Shown piece after piece: positions 1 through 12,639 of a stretch of 64,000 nt of DNA (positions are counted from its first letter, which is position 1; each line of letters opens with the position of its first letter). Both the position numbers and the translations under genes were made by a program. The stretch comes from Rotaria macrura (lineage: Eukaryota; Rotifera; Eurotatoria; Philodinida; Philodinidae), in the NCBI GenBank assembly GCA_900239685.1, contig OENT01000234.1, positions 1 through 64,000 of the forward strand, in the 5' to 3' direction. Under the pieces are notes generated by a model that was not told the origin of the DNA, did not search any database, and saw only the letters and a list, made by a program, of their open reading frames with translations.

Positions 1-111
1 GAAGAAGATGAGGACATCAAATCAAAAAACTTAATTTTCACGAGTGCTTCGACTATAGGTATGATACTCGGTGGTCTCATGGAACCTCTCTTAAGAATAG
101 AGTACAATTAA
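1..111 (+). CDS. Possible C-terminal end of a gene cut by the left edge
   Basis: A frame open from base 1 runs 36 codons to a TAA at 109-111. It begins with an acidic run (EEDED) and ends with a Gly/Leu-rich stretch (MILGGLMEPLLRIEYN). The composition looks protein-like, but a frame this short at a sequence edge can be chance. A GT that could serve as a splice donor lies at about 58, so the true exon may end earlier. I recognise no family. Confidence 0.3.
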   Translation, partial: EEDEDIKSKNLIFTSASTIGMILGGLMEPLLRIEYN

Positions 112-2894
112 AAACGTAATCTGCTGCTTTTCCGTTGCACTCTCTTGGTTCAATGACATCAAAAACTATCAATCAGGGAAAAGACAAACAATAATGCAAT
201 AGAAAAGGCGAGTACATTCAGATTTTTTCTTGAATCCTTTTAGTAGCATTTTCAGTGCTACTTATAGGCTTTTCGTGGTTGTTACGTGGTTTTAATGTCT
301 TTGTATCACATTGATGTTTTCATATGTGTTGGTTACGAGCCATTTAACATGAAAAGAGAATAATGAACTCTCCAGCAGTGTGCGATTCAGATTTAACGAC
401 TTGGTCTCTGGGAACTTTCATGCTGAGTTAGATATTTTATTCCAGTTCAAAGATAAAAGTACAGATTATTAATGCATCATGATTCCGCATAGATTTTCTA
501 AAGTGAGGCGCAGTCTACTTAGATTTTATTTTAATATATGAGATTATTGAAATGTATGAAAAATATGTTTTCTTTAAATGCATACTTTGCTCAATCCAGT
601 TGAGGAATACAATATAATTGATGAAGAATATTTTTCATTCGATTTACTTCGATGCAGATTTTCGTCATCATTCTACGAGTCGATCATCTAGAAATGTAAC
701 AAAGAACTAATTCTTACCATATAACTAGACATGAATCAATACACTCTGTAATAACAGTCCTATATGTGTATAATGCAAGTGAGAGGTTTAAAGAAAAACT
801 AACCAACTTAATCCTAAATGCATCTAGCCGATCACAAAAGTAATACATGCAATTACATTATAATACAACCTATTTCATGCATTTTATTGCAGTCTGCTGG
901 CAAATAATTCATGATTGGTGAAACAATGTATTAAAATAAATGAAATAGGTTTTATTATAATGTAATTGAATCCATTATATACGTCATCGACTATGTGGGA
1001 TGTGAATGACTTTATAGCGTATAAAATATATTGCTTAATTCAGTTGTCTTGGGGAATACCCATCAGTTGGGGGGGGGTCGGGGCAACGAAGATACCTTTC
1101 TCAATATTATCCCTAAACTTCAGGGATCTTTTGAAATTATATTTAAAAAAAATACTCAACTAATTATGTTTAAATAGGGACATTTATTCATCCCACAATA
1201 CGAATTTTCAATCTAAACAAATCTTACTTTCATCCAATTTCTATTCTCTAGAAGAAAAACAAGATTTGAACATTTACACCAATTAGAATTATTTTTTTAG
1301 ATTTATAAGAGCGCAGCTAAATATGGAAAAGTCTACTGTTTGATGATTTATTAAAGATACCAAAAATATCGTTCATGTCTGTTTCATTTAGAATTAAAAT
1401 AAGATTTTTCTCGATCTTCGTCTTAATAGAATAAAAAATAATTTATGGATAATAAAGTACTTGAACAAATTGTAGACTGAAGTCTCCTCGACTGTTATAT
1501 CACAGTAATTATCGGCATGATGTTAAATCAAAATACAAGTCTTAAAACTAGTGAATTTTGCCGAGAATTTCTACTTCATATTTAAATGTAATTGAAAAGT
1601 ATGATTTTACTAATCTTACAAATAGCTATGAATCAAAAATGCCGATTGGAATATATGTATTGCTTTTGAATAGTTCTTCCATACTGGTGTTTTAGTATAT
1701 TAATTGATGCGCGGCATTCCTGTTTGCGTGTGTGCTTTCTATTTATTATTTTGGTTTATTTTAAAAAATTTCGGCACTTCTATAATTAATTTGTCATTTT
1801 AAGTCGGAAGAAAATTATCATTTTCAATTACTCATACAGAACAATAATTAATGATACGGCAAAAAGAAATAATAAGTAATATTCAGAAATGCTAATAAAA
1901 TACCAATGAATAGTTTACTGTAAAGAAACTAATAACATAGAAATGTTTCTTCTTTTCCTAGATATTTTGTTAGCGCTCATATTAAAATGATGACTATCAA
2001 TGTTTGACTATGCAAGGTGAACCTGTCATTCTACATTCGATGAAGACCAGACACGAATAACGAGATCGACACATTTAAAAAAAGCGTAACTTTTATTCGA
2101 ATGCATGCGTAAAGATTGATATAGGCTACTGAGTATTGAGAGGATGCAATCAATGAATATGTACAATAATGTATTCTAAAAGTTCTAATAGATGTATCGA
2201 AATTCATCGTTTCAAAACAAGTATAAAAAATAGAATTAACTATATTGATTCAAAGGATATGCCGATTACGTTGTAAGCAATATTTCTTTTCAATAAGTAT
2301 TCTATGAATGTGCACAATCTACTTTATGTAAATTGTGAAAAGTATTACAGTACAGAATTGTTATACAAAACAGATAGACTAATCAAACTTTAAAATACTC
2401 ATTGATACATGACGATCAGATGTGTTTGATAAGCTTTTTTTTATTCAATATTTTGTGATGAGTCATTTTGGATCGAAACACTGTTCATTGTTGGCAAAAA
2501 GCAACATTTAAGATTATCAAATCATCTAAGAAATAATTATTTATTTGAATACACAAGAAAAGAAACCACCAGTATTCTTCATTGAAGTAAAACATTGATA
2601 CTCAGTAGACTATGTTAAACTTAAATTCTCGTAGATTTTTTACACAGTGATAGAATGAATTTGATTGAAAAGAACAAAAAAGTATGAACATATCAAAAAG
2701 CAGGTTAGGTTCAAGTATTAATAGCATTTGTCTTTATAAAAGAAGCAAACTGGTTGCCATTCTAAATAAATTCAATGAACTGACTGTAATAAGAAACAAA
2801 TATTTATTGAAATGCTTACTACGATAGTATCTATCCCTAAAAATTAGACGAAGGTTTTTCTATTACATGTTAATAATTATTCACACAAAACAAC
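112..2894. other. Gene-free spacer
   Basis: AT-rich DNA without a supportable coding region on either strand. It holds the small inverted repeat at 850-968 and a run of G at about 1070-1078. Open frames here are short, contain no recognisable motif and lack a convincing splice context. Confidence 0.6.
850..968. repeat. Short inverted repeat (hairpin, MITE-like)
   Basis: CAATTACATTATAATA at 850-865 is repeated in inverted orientation at 953-968. The match continues inward (CCTATTTCAT... against ...ATGAAATAGG), giving arms of about 40 bp around a loop of about 40 bp. It looks like a small decayed foldback insertion. No target duplication was identified. Confidence 0.6.
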
Positions 2895-3147
2895 TCACCA
2901 TCCCAAAAGACGACCACGATGCCAACGAACATACCAACGATTAGGCAAAGTACCACGTGAACCACCAACATATCCACCTTGAGCAGGTTCATTTCGCCAG
3001 ATGAAAGCTACAGTCACAGATAAAATAGACATTATTTTTTAATTGTATCACTCAAGTATTAAGATAAATCGAATTTCTAATACCTTCATTGACAGTCACC
3101 AATGTGATCAAAGCCAAAAGTACGATAAGTATAGCTGAACGCATCAT
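2895..3147 (-). CDS. Secreted Trp/Arg-rich small peptide, two exons
   Basis: Exon 1 is 3147-3084, intron 3083-3008 (76 nt, GTATTA...TGTAG), exon 2 is 3007-2895, ending in TGA. The frame is kept across the junction (GAA G|CT TTC) and gives 58 residues. Residues 1-21 are a typical signal peptide: MMRS, then the hydrophobic core AILIVLLALITLV, then TVNE. The remaining roughly 37 residues hold six Arg, four Trp, many Gly, one Glu, no Lys and no Cys, and end in RGRLLGW. The expected product is exported and strongly cationic. That composition resembles linear Trp/Arg-rich antimicrobial peptides, and a neuropeptide or cuticle-associated peptide is also possible. I recognise no family. Start choice: two adjacent ATGs at 3147 and 3144; the first is used. 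Splice sites and signal peptide are seen; function is inference. Confidence 0.75.
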
Positions 3148-5520
3148 TAAAATGACAAGATTATTGTAGCTTGCTACGATAGATCAAATGTACGTAACGT
3201 TTAGTGATTTGTTGTTTCTTACGAATTCGATCGACGTACACTGTTTTATACATAGCCGAAGAGAAAAAAATAGACATAATATTATAGTCCAACTGATACA
3301 ATGAACAAACAAACAAAGAAAAGAATAGAAGATAACACGAATAGATAGCATTATGTTCCATGCTTATATGAATAATCACAATATCACAAGAAAGTTCGAG
3401 AAATTATTTTCATAAGATTAATTTTCTACTTTAGTACGTCTTGCTAGTGAGAATGAAATAGATATGCATCTATCTATATGTGTATTCAATAAAAGATGTA
3501 TCCACATAGAAAACAAAACTATCGAATCGCTATATACTGATAATTTGTGGTCACTCGAATAATACACATTTATTTGTCATCCGTTTTGTAAATATATTAC
3601 TAATAGTGGCGGTGTCACTTTTAAAATCTACTCGTATTTCATGTTTACTTGTTTTAATGCAAAATGATTGCATGTTATGTATTCGATTCACTCATCGATA
3701 TCGATAATCAAATATCTTATAGTGACGACTTACACTCTTAGAATCAATTTTCAACCATTTTCTTTGTATTGATTATGATCTAAAACAAAATATTCAACGA
3801 CGATATTTCTAGTTGTATCATATCCAAAGGACGTCATGTTTTGATTACTTTTCATGATTGACCTCGCGCAATCGATTTATTATTGCTTATAGTTTCAAGA
3901 GAATGTAAGATAACTACTATAAAATTGCAGATTTTACGCTCTTAAACTCTTTCAAAATCCTTCGAAGCTATTAAAATTACCAAAGAAACATCGAAAGATA
4001 ATTCGAATCTTGATCTGATCAAGATGCAAAGCATTGTTTCAAAGAAACATGATATTAAAGTTTCGTTTTTACTTTTTGCACCACAAACCTTTGGATTTTC
4101 TAATTTGTTCGATTTTATTTATTCATTAGCTATTTATATACCTATTCGAAAAAGCATGTCAATATAAAAAACTCGACTAACTTTCATTTTTCAAAATGAA
4201 ATTGCGTTAATTTGATTTTGAGAAGAATTTTTATTATAACATCATTATGTCTTGAGAGTATTTAAAAATAATGAACTGTAATTCAACTTGAAAGTAAGAT
4301 TGAAACAAAAAGAAGAGCTTTGTTTTGCCTTAGATTTTTTCATATTCTCTTCAACAACAAAAAAACCGATGCAGAATGACAATTCATAGTCTCAATGTAT
4401 CATGTCCAAGTCAAACTATATGAATGTGTCTGATTTGTCATCGAATCCTTAAGAATGAAAAAGTATTACATCTTGTTACGTGAAAACATGTACAATTACG
4501 ATTCATATATTTTCTAATGATTAATATCCTTGCAACTATTTAATGTTGATTTACGTTAAGTCGTTTTCGTAGATATCATATCTTTCTATTACCTATGAAA
4601 GGTCTTAATATACGTACGATATTCTTATTATCAATTCGCATACACTATTGCATATCACGTGAAATGAGCTTGTCAATTACGTCTACATTCAATGTTTATT
4701 TCTTACACTAACTATAATCGAGAGATCGTTTCGAATGCATCGTCCACGTGATTTATTTTCTTCAATTAAACAATTTTGATTTGATAATGCATAGATGAAA
4801 ACATTTCATCCAATGTAAATCTTCGTACAACAGTCAGTGTATTGAAATCATCGGTCAAAATTTTAAAATAGAAATCTATATGTAGATTCTATGCTCTACT
4901 TGCCAGAGAGATATTATCGTTCTCTATTGAGAAGAACATAATCAATACTTATAAACATCTAATTGATACTAGTATAGTTATACTGAAACGGCATTACATT
5001 CTTTAACTGCAATGAATAGGAATGTAAAATAGGTCAGAATTTTGAAGTCAAAGAAATCAATTATTGTTTCTTTATTCGATATGCCTGATTTTTACTTCAT
5101 TATAGAATGTTTAAAAAGAAACTTTTTTGTTCAAGAAAACAAATTTAATATAAATAAGAATTGTCAGTAAGGCTGTTCATGTATTATAAGGCATAGCCAA
5201 TCAGTCGATATTCTCTAAAATTATAAGTTAGGTTTTATTATTTGGATTGTAGATGCAATTATTTGGGTTGAAATCTATATTTATACACGAACAGCTACAC
5301 TTCATTGTTGATATAGATCCCATTTTGTTCGTACCCGTCGTGTGACAATATGTTAATCGTAGCAGATTGATAATAATTTAATGATCTAGATGAAATTGTT
5401 AAAAGAAACACATATTGTCGATCGAGATCAATTCAAACACAGCTGATTATTGTAAGATAAACACTCTCAATTAATTAGTGCATCGGAAGTTTCAAGTGTC
5501 ATCCTTACTAATTTAGGGAT
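3148..5520. other. Gene-free spacer
   Basis: Upstream region of the small secreted peptide gene followed by AT-rich sequence. The open frame antisense to 3161-3379 lies just upstream of the peptide's start and is more likely leader or promoter DNA than protein. I see no coding region, RNA gene or clear repeat in the rest. Confidence 0.55.
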
Positions 5521-6234
5521 TCAACTAATGAAATACATGTCTGTCTTGATATTAATATATTTTACAACAGAAATAGATAAACACATCTGTTACCTGATTA
5601 TAAAAAATTCTGAAACCAATAACGATGAATCATCTTCAAGTTTTGAACCGTTTTCATTTGATACAATGATATCTGATTGACGTGATGTGTTATATTGACG
5701 ATTCGTACACGTCGGGTTTACCAGCATGCTTTCGTTTCTATGAATCTCCAATCCTAAGTAATTTTTTATAGATAAATTCCAAAGGTCTTCAACAGAAGAT
5801 GACACTAAAAACTTCACTATAGATATGATGATGACGTATGAAGTGATTTAATTACGCAAATCATCTTCAGAATTCATGGCATTCAACGTTTGAACCATAG
5901 TAGTTGATTCATGCGTTTCCATGTCTATCATTTCTTTCGATGCAGTATGAAACATAATGGGCATCAAGTTTCTTCTTTCATCTATGATATGTGTTTTTGA
6001 GTTAGTATCAGTATCATGTTCGATATTATGATTTGTGAAATTTTGTTCAGCATCAGTATATTTTTTCAAATTTTGTATCAAGTTGTTTTCATGGTACTTT
6101 CTATCTTGTTCGATGCAATTTCGTTTGCTAGAACCCATCGAACACTTGCTGACGTTTGATTTGATTTGGTCAATGTTTCTTTTTAGTTTATGATATGAAC
6201 GCTCATTTTTTATGGAAATATTGTTGTGTGGCAT
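5521..6234 (-). CDS. Hypothetical hydrophilic protein, about 201 aa, three exons
   Basis: Exons 6234-5856, 5816-5594 and 5524-5521 join in frame through introns of 39 nt (GTAATT...CTATAG) and 69 nt (GTAACA...CATTAG), giving about 201 residues. If the second intron is retained, the frame ends one codon later with the same length class. The protein is hydrophilic, rich in Asn, Ser, Lys, Glu and His, with no signal peptide, membrane segment or domain that I recognise. An acidic patch (NSEDDL) falls at the first junction. The 39-nt intron is at the lower size limit, so the alternative is two unrelated chance frames. The codon-like composition across both exons argues mildly for a real gene. Confidence 0.45.
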
Positions 6235-7855
6235 ATATTTCTTGCCGTCGTTTTAAAATTTAAAGCATATTTCTATTCCGTTATGTCGACAGAAGTTGAA
6301 AAATAAATAAATAAAACTATAGATTATCGATTATATGAAAAAATAAAAATTCATTTCGTGCATTCATAAGCGCCTTTTAAACATGTCAATACTTCTTGAT
6401 CATGAAAAAAAATCTTTGCAATGTACACTACACCTTTTCTACCGTCATACATAGAACAGAGAAAAGCAACTACGCTATATGCATATTTTATCTCTTTTCA
6501 TGAACAATCATGGAATATTATGTAGGTAGAAGACAGATCCATTTTGCATATCAACAGGTAGTAGCATCCAATAATGTTGACAGTTTTTGAGTTATCTGTG
6601 ATTAAAAAAGAATTCATTTCAAAGTAAACTCGATAGTTATATATAAAGTAAGGTAAGTTACTCATTGTGCCAAAGTAGCTATCAGATAAATATATATGTT
6701 TGTTTCAGTGAATAAAATGTTGTAAATAAGAACAAGTTTATTCTGCACGCAGTTGAGCGTAAGTGAAGCCAAATGTTAATAGATTACTCAAAAGCAACTG
6801 AAGACCTAGTCAAAATAGACACCTTGATAAAGTGACTAATCTGAGTCAGTTATAATGACGTTCACAGTAGAAATATTTTACGATACATGAGAATCAAAGT
6901 GAGTCCATGATCTGAAGGCTCATGAAAAAGGTAGTCATCCAACATCAATGTGCTCTTCTAGTATTCTCATTTTCAAACATTATTCTGTGCATAGTTTCGA
7001 ACAATTAATTTGTAGATAGTATGGAAGTATGTACATTCTGTTTGATCATAACTAAATGAGATGCAAAGCATTTAGTTTTAAATTTTTCACAAGAAGGAAA
7101 CATATTTTTTGCATGTTTTGTATTACTATGTTTGCATTGAGTTGTTGAATACGTAATACGTGTAAAGATGTTCTTTTTCAAACGGACACGCATGCAAAAA
7201 GCCACTGTATAACTTTTATGATATCTTTATAATGCAGGACAATACAGTTCTACTCTTGCATCATGGTAAAAGATTCTTGTATGAATACACTGTTGATGAT
7301 CTTTGAGTAGTTTTTAGCTTCGTCGTGAAGGAATAATCTTTTTTTCTAGAGATCACGTTAATATACTCGATCAAGTGTTTTAAAAATCTCAGTATCATCA
7401 TAGTTGATTGTGTTAACAAATAGAGATGTCTGAAGCTCACCTCTAAGTATAAATGATGTTGAAAAATCTTTGTAGAATCTTGAAAAATTTCCTTGCTGTG
7501 TTTATTTCAAATATCATCGAAGTCGACCACGATCCTCAATCATATGACTTCATCCATATGGAGTATAGATGTTAACATTATTTTACGCATGAATTTTTCT
7601 AGTAATTGCTTAGTGAATTCACATATGTCTTGTATAATTATGAATAAAATGTTTTCTTACTCGTTACAATTCATGCAAAAGAAATTTAAACAGACTATGA
7701 GTATAAAGTAATCAAAATATTGAATTACTTAATATCGACTAATCAAATTGAGATATTATGTGAAAAAACACATGTGCTTTCGTTTGCGGGAGATTAGATA
7801 AGAGAAAAGACAATCATTCTTGTGCGACGAATTTTATTGTTAAATTGTAAAAAAG
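6235..7855. other. Gene-free spacer upstream of the FAM234-like gene
   Basis: AT-rich sequence between a minus-strand gene and a plus-strand gene, so it should carry two divergent promoters. No TATA box or initiator can be assigned with confidence. Open frames at 7005-7205 (minus) and 7493-7711 (plus) have no motif or splice support. Confidence 0.5.
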
Positions 7856-9889
7856 ATGAATGAAGAACAGGAAATTTTCATCGGTCATCAAAAACCTCAT
7901 CTGCTAAGGAAAACTCGTTGTGCTGCATATTGTGTTGCTTTTAGTTTAGTATTAACTCCTATTTTATGTGCAATTATTATATACTTGTCAAGTGACAATG
8001 TTACATCCAAATTAAAGTATGATTCACTATGGTTTCCGTCAACCGGTAGTGAATCATGCATCCGCCTTATCGATATCAATGGAGATGGACGTGATGATGT
8101 TATTGTTGCTTTAACTCAAGTAACAGAAATTACGAATACTATACAACAGGACAAGGATCGCTCATCATTTTGTCAATCAATAAATGTAGAAGAACCATGC
8201 AGTGGTATTGTGTATGGTATACGTGGTTATGATTTCAAGATACTGTGGTCATTTCGAGTCAAAGGATCAATATTCGAAATTGTTTGTGACACCGTCGATG
8301 TTAATAATGATGGTCATCAAGATTGTGTTGGTGCTGGACGACAAGGTACTTTAGTTGCATTTGATCCTCGCATTGGTCAAGTGCTATGGAATAAAAATCA
8401 AATTAAATCAAGACATTCGTTATGGAATTTTTATAATCCTCTTATTCTTCCAGTTGATATTGATCATGATAATATCAATGATATTCTTATTTCACATGGT
8501 GGTAATCCAACCATACCATCAGATGTGCATGAACGTGATCCTGGCTGTTTATTATTGATTTCAAGTCGAACGGGAAATCAAATAGGTGAACCATTTTGGA
8601 TGCCCGATGGAAAAGAGACATATATGTCACCTGTTCTCTACGGTAATTCTACAATACTTTTTGGTACAGGAGGTGAAACAGTGTCTGGTGGCTTATATAG
8701 TATATCGATAGATAATATTATAAAAGAAAAGAATCACTATGTAACAGTTTTCAAATCATTCGAAAAAGGTGTTATGGTACCACCAATTGTGCTTGATGTT
8801 GATCATGATGGTATTGACGATATACTTGTCAGTTGCTTTGATGGAACGTTAGAATTAATCAGTGGAAAAACTATGAAACCAATATGGACAAAAAAATTTT
8901 CCGGTTTTGAATTTTATGCTTCCCCTGCACCAGGCGATTTCAATAGTGATTCATTCGTTGATTTCATGATTATACTCAATCGTGGTACGAGAATCAGTTA
9001 TTAAAAAATAAAATAAAATGTAAGTTTGTTGTGTTTTGTTTTATAAAATTTCTTAGGCGAATGGGACCGATATGACTATAGTGAAGTATTAATTGTTGAT
9101 GGTTTAACAGGCGAAGTGATTCAAATAAAAAATAACACTGTTGGAGAGTTTTCCTCTCCATTAACTTTACAAATGACAAGAGATGGAAGATATCAAGATA
9201 GTTTCATCTTTCGACAACGCGGTCAAACGTTTGAAAAAATTCCCTTGAACACATCATCGATATTGTTTCATGGAATTGGACTTCAAGATGGCGAGATCTA
9301 CAAGTAGATTGTTTACCATTGCTACTATCGTATTGCGTGATTTGTTTTGCTTGTACTCTTTAGAAATGAAAATCCAATCGAAATACATACAAATTATTCT
9401 TGTGATCAATTTACATTAAACGATTCAATAGTGAATATATATTTAACAAATATTAAAGAAACTCGATTGATAGCTTTAATATATCCTCCTATGAATAACA
9501 ACATTGGTCTTTGTAGTGACTATGAACCTATGGAAAGATCTGGAGGTGCTCTCGGTGATCTTGATGGTGATGGCATCTTAGACACAGTTGATATAACAAC
9601 ATTTATTACAAAATTAACGTCACATAATTTAAAAAATTTTATCGCACATTCCATTTTAACAAGATTTTCATTGAATCTAAACAAAGTTGAAAAACAAATA
9701 GTTGCAAATTATCAAAAAGATATTTCTAATCAAATTATCGATCAAAATCTTATTGATTCATTAAAAGAAAAAGTTTCTTTTCCAACAAATCCTATTAATG
9801 ATAACAATTTTTATGTTGTTTCAAAACAAACATGGAATAGTTATCTAGGTCGACTTTCTGACAGTCATTACTATCGAAAGATCCAATGA
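7856..9889 (+). CDS. FAM234-like FG-GAP repeat membrane protein
   Basis: Three exons, 7856-8984, 9057-9303 and 9364-9889, join in frame through introns of 72 and 60 nt with GT-AG ends, giving 633 residues, close to human FAM234B. After a short cytoplasmic tail there is one membrane anchor (about residues 21-45), making a type II protein. The rest is a beta-propeller-like ectodomain with calcium-binding loops of FG-GAP type: DINGDGRDD (73-81), DVNNDGHQD (148-156), DIDHDNIND (201-209), DVDHDGIDD (314-322), DFNSDSFVD (361-369) and DLDGDGILD (524-532). The segment SPAPGDFN just before the first junction and VDGLTGEV after it are typical of the family. Its members are cell-surface proteins of poorly known function. 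The call to family level is firm; which paralogue is not resolved. Confidence 0.92.
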
Positions 9890-10015
9890 AATTGGTCAAG
9901 ATAATATAATTGGTTTCCTTTGTTCAATTATCAGAGTTAAACAATCAACGGAGGATTCTTTTCTAGTTCAGAACATTCACTTCATATTGTTTGTGTGTGT
10001 ATGTTCGTTTTTAAA

Positions 10016-10021
10016 AATAAA
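10016..10021 (+). terminator. Poly(A) signal AATAAA of the FAM234-like gene
   Basis: The canonical hexamer lies about 127 bp after the stop codon of the upstream plus-strand gene, a reasonable 3' UTR length. No other AATAAA is closer. Confidence 0.6.
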
Positions 10022-10252
10022 GCGGCCGATGGATAGCCATTCCATGTGAACTTTACTCATGGAAAGATCATCACTGCTTTATTTAAAAAACTGCTCTCGA
10101 AAATAGATGAGGATTGTATTTGAAATAATAAGTAAGATAGATGAGATAGGAAGTACAGTAGTGAACAAATGACAAATAGAAAAAGTGCATGGTTGATGCT
10201 TGAAATATGTGTTCTATTACGAAATAAGTAGCGTATGATTAATTTTTCTTAC

Positions 10253-10488
10253 CAAAAGAAAAATATTGAGGTAATTATTCTTGAACGATTTTGAGTGACT
10301 TCCTTACGGTATAGTGGAGAAAAAGAATTTATTCCTCTTGTTCTTTGCAAATTTTGTTTAGGAGTAACTTGATTTGAATATTTTTCATCCGAGATTATCT
10401 TTTCATCTTGTATTCCTATTGATCTTTCTTCAATAATTTCCTTCAATCCTACATAATTTTTGTTTACTTCTCGAATAAACGAACACAT
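10253..10488 (-). CDS. Possible exon of an unknown minus-strand gene
   Basis: An open frame from an ATG at 10488 reads through 78 codons with coding-like composition and ends at a good donor (TTTTG|GTAAGA, last exon base 10253). Continuation would need an acceptor nearer to 10100. The AG at about 10090 would add only about eleven codons before a stop. No motif is recognised: the product is hydrophilic and rich in Glu, Ile and Arg. It could be a terminal piece of a short gene convergent with the FAM234-like gene, or chance. Confidence 0.28.
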
Positions 10489-11857
10489 CTCAAAAGTGTC
10501 TCATATTACTTGACACAATGTCAACTGAAGTCTTATTCTACTCATGACTATTATTATTTTAGTTTTCTTTTCTAGATTACGATGATATCGTATGTTTTGA
10601 AATTCCATCAACTATAATTTAAATTAAAAACAATCAATTAGTAGGCGAACCCAAATACCATTAAGTTTATTTACAAAGTAGGATGAGAATCGGTCAAATT
10701 TAAGCAATGTGCCAGTATCTATTTTTAGCAGTTAGACTGCTAGATAGCTGGTTATTTCATTAGCTGTTACATAACTAATTTCTTCAAAACTTATCAAAAA
10801 GGAGTAACCGTTTACATTTGAATGACTCATTTCATCTCAATCACAAATATTGATAGCTTGAAATGAAACGAAATAGGTATACAAGCTTTTCCTGCACTTG
10901 GAAAATTTAAACCCACGACAGTTTTCTACTGGGGAACTACTTCGCTCTCAATTATCATCTCTTTTTCAAGAGATTACAATTAGTGATCTATTATTTTAAA
11001 AGAATGAAATATGACGACTTCATTTATTGTAGTAAACCTATACCAAGTTCTGAATAGAATATAATCATTCTTTTATAACTCTCAACAAAGATAGTGAATT
11101 CGAAAAGAATTAGTGTTTGAGCCTAACTTCATAAGAAAATAGTTATTAGGACTGGTCGTCCAAAGAGCAGCTTGTCATCGGATATATAACTGAAAGAAAA
11201 AGAAGTTGCTTCTACACATGCGAATGTTCGAAACACATTCATCAATCTATATTAAATAGTCATAACGTTTTTTTGTAATGAAAAAAATGAACGCTACGTG
11301 GAAGAATCTTCACATAAGATAACAATCAACATTTTCAATTGCCTAACCTTTACGTAATGAAATATTTCATTTACTGTATTCCTATCCCTAATGACGAAAC
11401 ATATGATGTCATTGATTTCGCTTCATCGATGTAACTTATTGTGATGACTGTATGCGGAGAAGAAAAATCATTGGCTTGTAAATGTTATGTACAGCCGCGA
11501 TATTGCAGTGATCATCCTTTGCAAGCAACATGAAGTAAGTTATGTCAACGAATGTTTTTTATGAATAAATTACACTTCCGTTCTTTTTATCTGCATCTAA
11601 TTTCACAATATGAATTTTTAATTAACTTTGGTATCTAGTCAAGAATACGATCATTAGAATCCCAAGTCGGGAATCACTTAACGAACCTCACAGTGACTCC
11701 TTGAGACATCCCTAAGAAATATCAAGAGAGTTCGTGAATTCCAGGCAGTATGGCAACAGGAAAAGCAAATCCACGGGAACGAATATTCAGGTGATTAGAA
11801 CAAGACGAGCGATAAAGTCACTAGCGAAAACCAGGCGTGAAAAACGTTAATGCGTAC
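10489..11857. other. Gene-free spacer
   Basis: No coding region, RNA gene or repeat is evident. From about 11640 the base composition becomes less AT-rich, leading into the palindrome-rich cluster that starts at 11858. Confidence 0.5.
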
Positions 11858-12200
11858 CCAGGTCGACGATTACGGACTTCTTATACGGCTGTAAACAACC
11901 GTATACGCTCCCCACACGACCGTAAACGGTCGTATTATAGCGTTTTACATGGTCCAGTATTACGGTCATATATCGCTGTGTCGTATACGGACAAATACAA
12001 TCGTATATGGAGGAATACGTAAAAAAATGGAAACCGTTTACGGATTTTGTTTACGAGGACCATAAACGATTGTTTTACTCTTCGTATATCGTCGTATTCC
12101 CCCGTATACGACGCGGAGATATACGATCGTAATACTGGACCATGTATTTTGCTATACGTCTCCGTATACGTTCGTTGACGACCGTGCTTGTTCGACCTGG
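11858..12200. repeat. Foldback element, TACGG/CCGTA-rich, copy 1
   Basis: The ends are inverted (CCAGGTCGA at 11858; TCGACCTGG ending at 12200), and a second pair of inverted segments lies inside: ACATGGTCCAGTATTACG at about 11949-11966 and its exact reverse complement at about 12130-12147. The whole interval is full of short words such as CGTATACGG and TACGGTCGTA in both orientations. A diverged relative lies at 23776-24045. Non-autonomous: no protein is encoded, and the apparent open frames here are by-products of the palindromes. Confidence 0.8.
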
Positions 12201-12302
12201 ATAAAGTCTCAGATAGCAAAATATAGCACACGAAAGTAAAACTATTATTCATAAACAAGCAATTGGACCTACCCAGATCAATCAAAACGACAACTCGTTA
12301 TG

Positions 12303-12492
12303 AACCGTTTACTTGACCAAGTTATACGGACCGTAACATCATTAAAATAGGGACGTATACTGCCGTATTTTCACAGTATACGACCCTTTATTACTGCGTC
12401 GAGAAATAGTACCGTATACTGTAAAAGTACGGCCGTATAAGGCCCTATTTTAATGATGTTATGGTCCATAAAACTGGGTCAAGTAAACGGTC
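12303..12492. repeat. Imperfect hairpin element, CCGTATAC-rich
   Basis: ACCGTTTACTTGACC at 12304-12318 is matched by GGTCAAGTAAACGGT at 12477-12491. The match continues inward (TAACATCATTAAAATAGGG against CCCTATTTTAATGATGTTA), giving arms of about 80 bp around a short centre. Word usage (CGTATAC, TACGG) resembles the neighbouring foldback, so it may be a relative or an internal duplication. Confidence 0.8.
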
Positions 12493-12639
12493 CTTATCGT
12501 CCGACCTCGGTACTAATAAAAGTGCACCACGTCGCAAAAATAGCATTGCCAAACACAACCATCTGGGTATGCTTTTTGCAACTCTTAAAAAATTAGATGA
12601 TGGTTATATGAACCTTGTTTGATATTCATTTCACTAACC

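Noticed and set aside
11837-12285. Open frames on both strands in the foldback element
   Set aside because: Repeated palindromic words keep several frames open at once; no protein-like composition.
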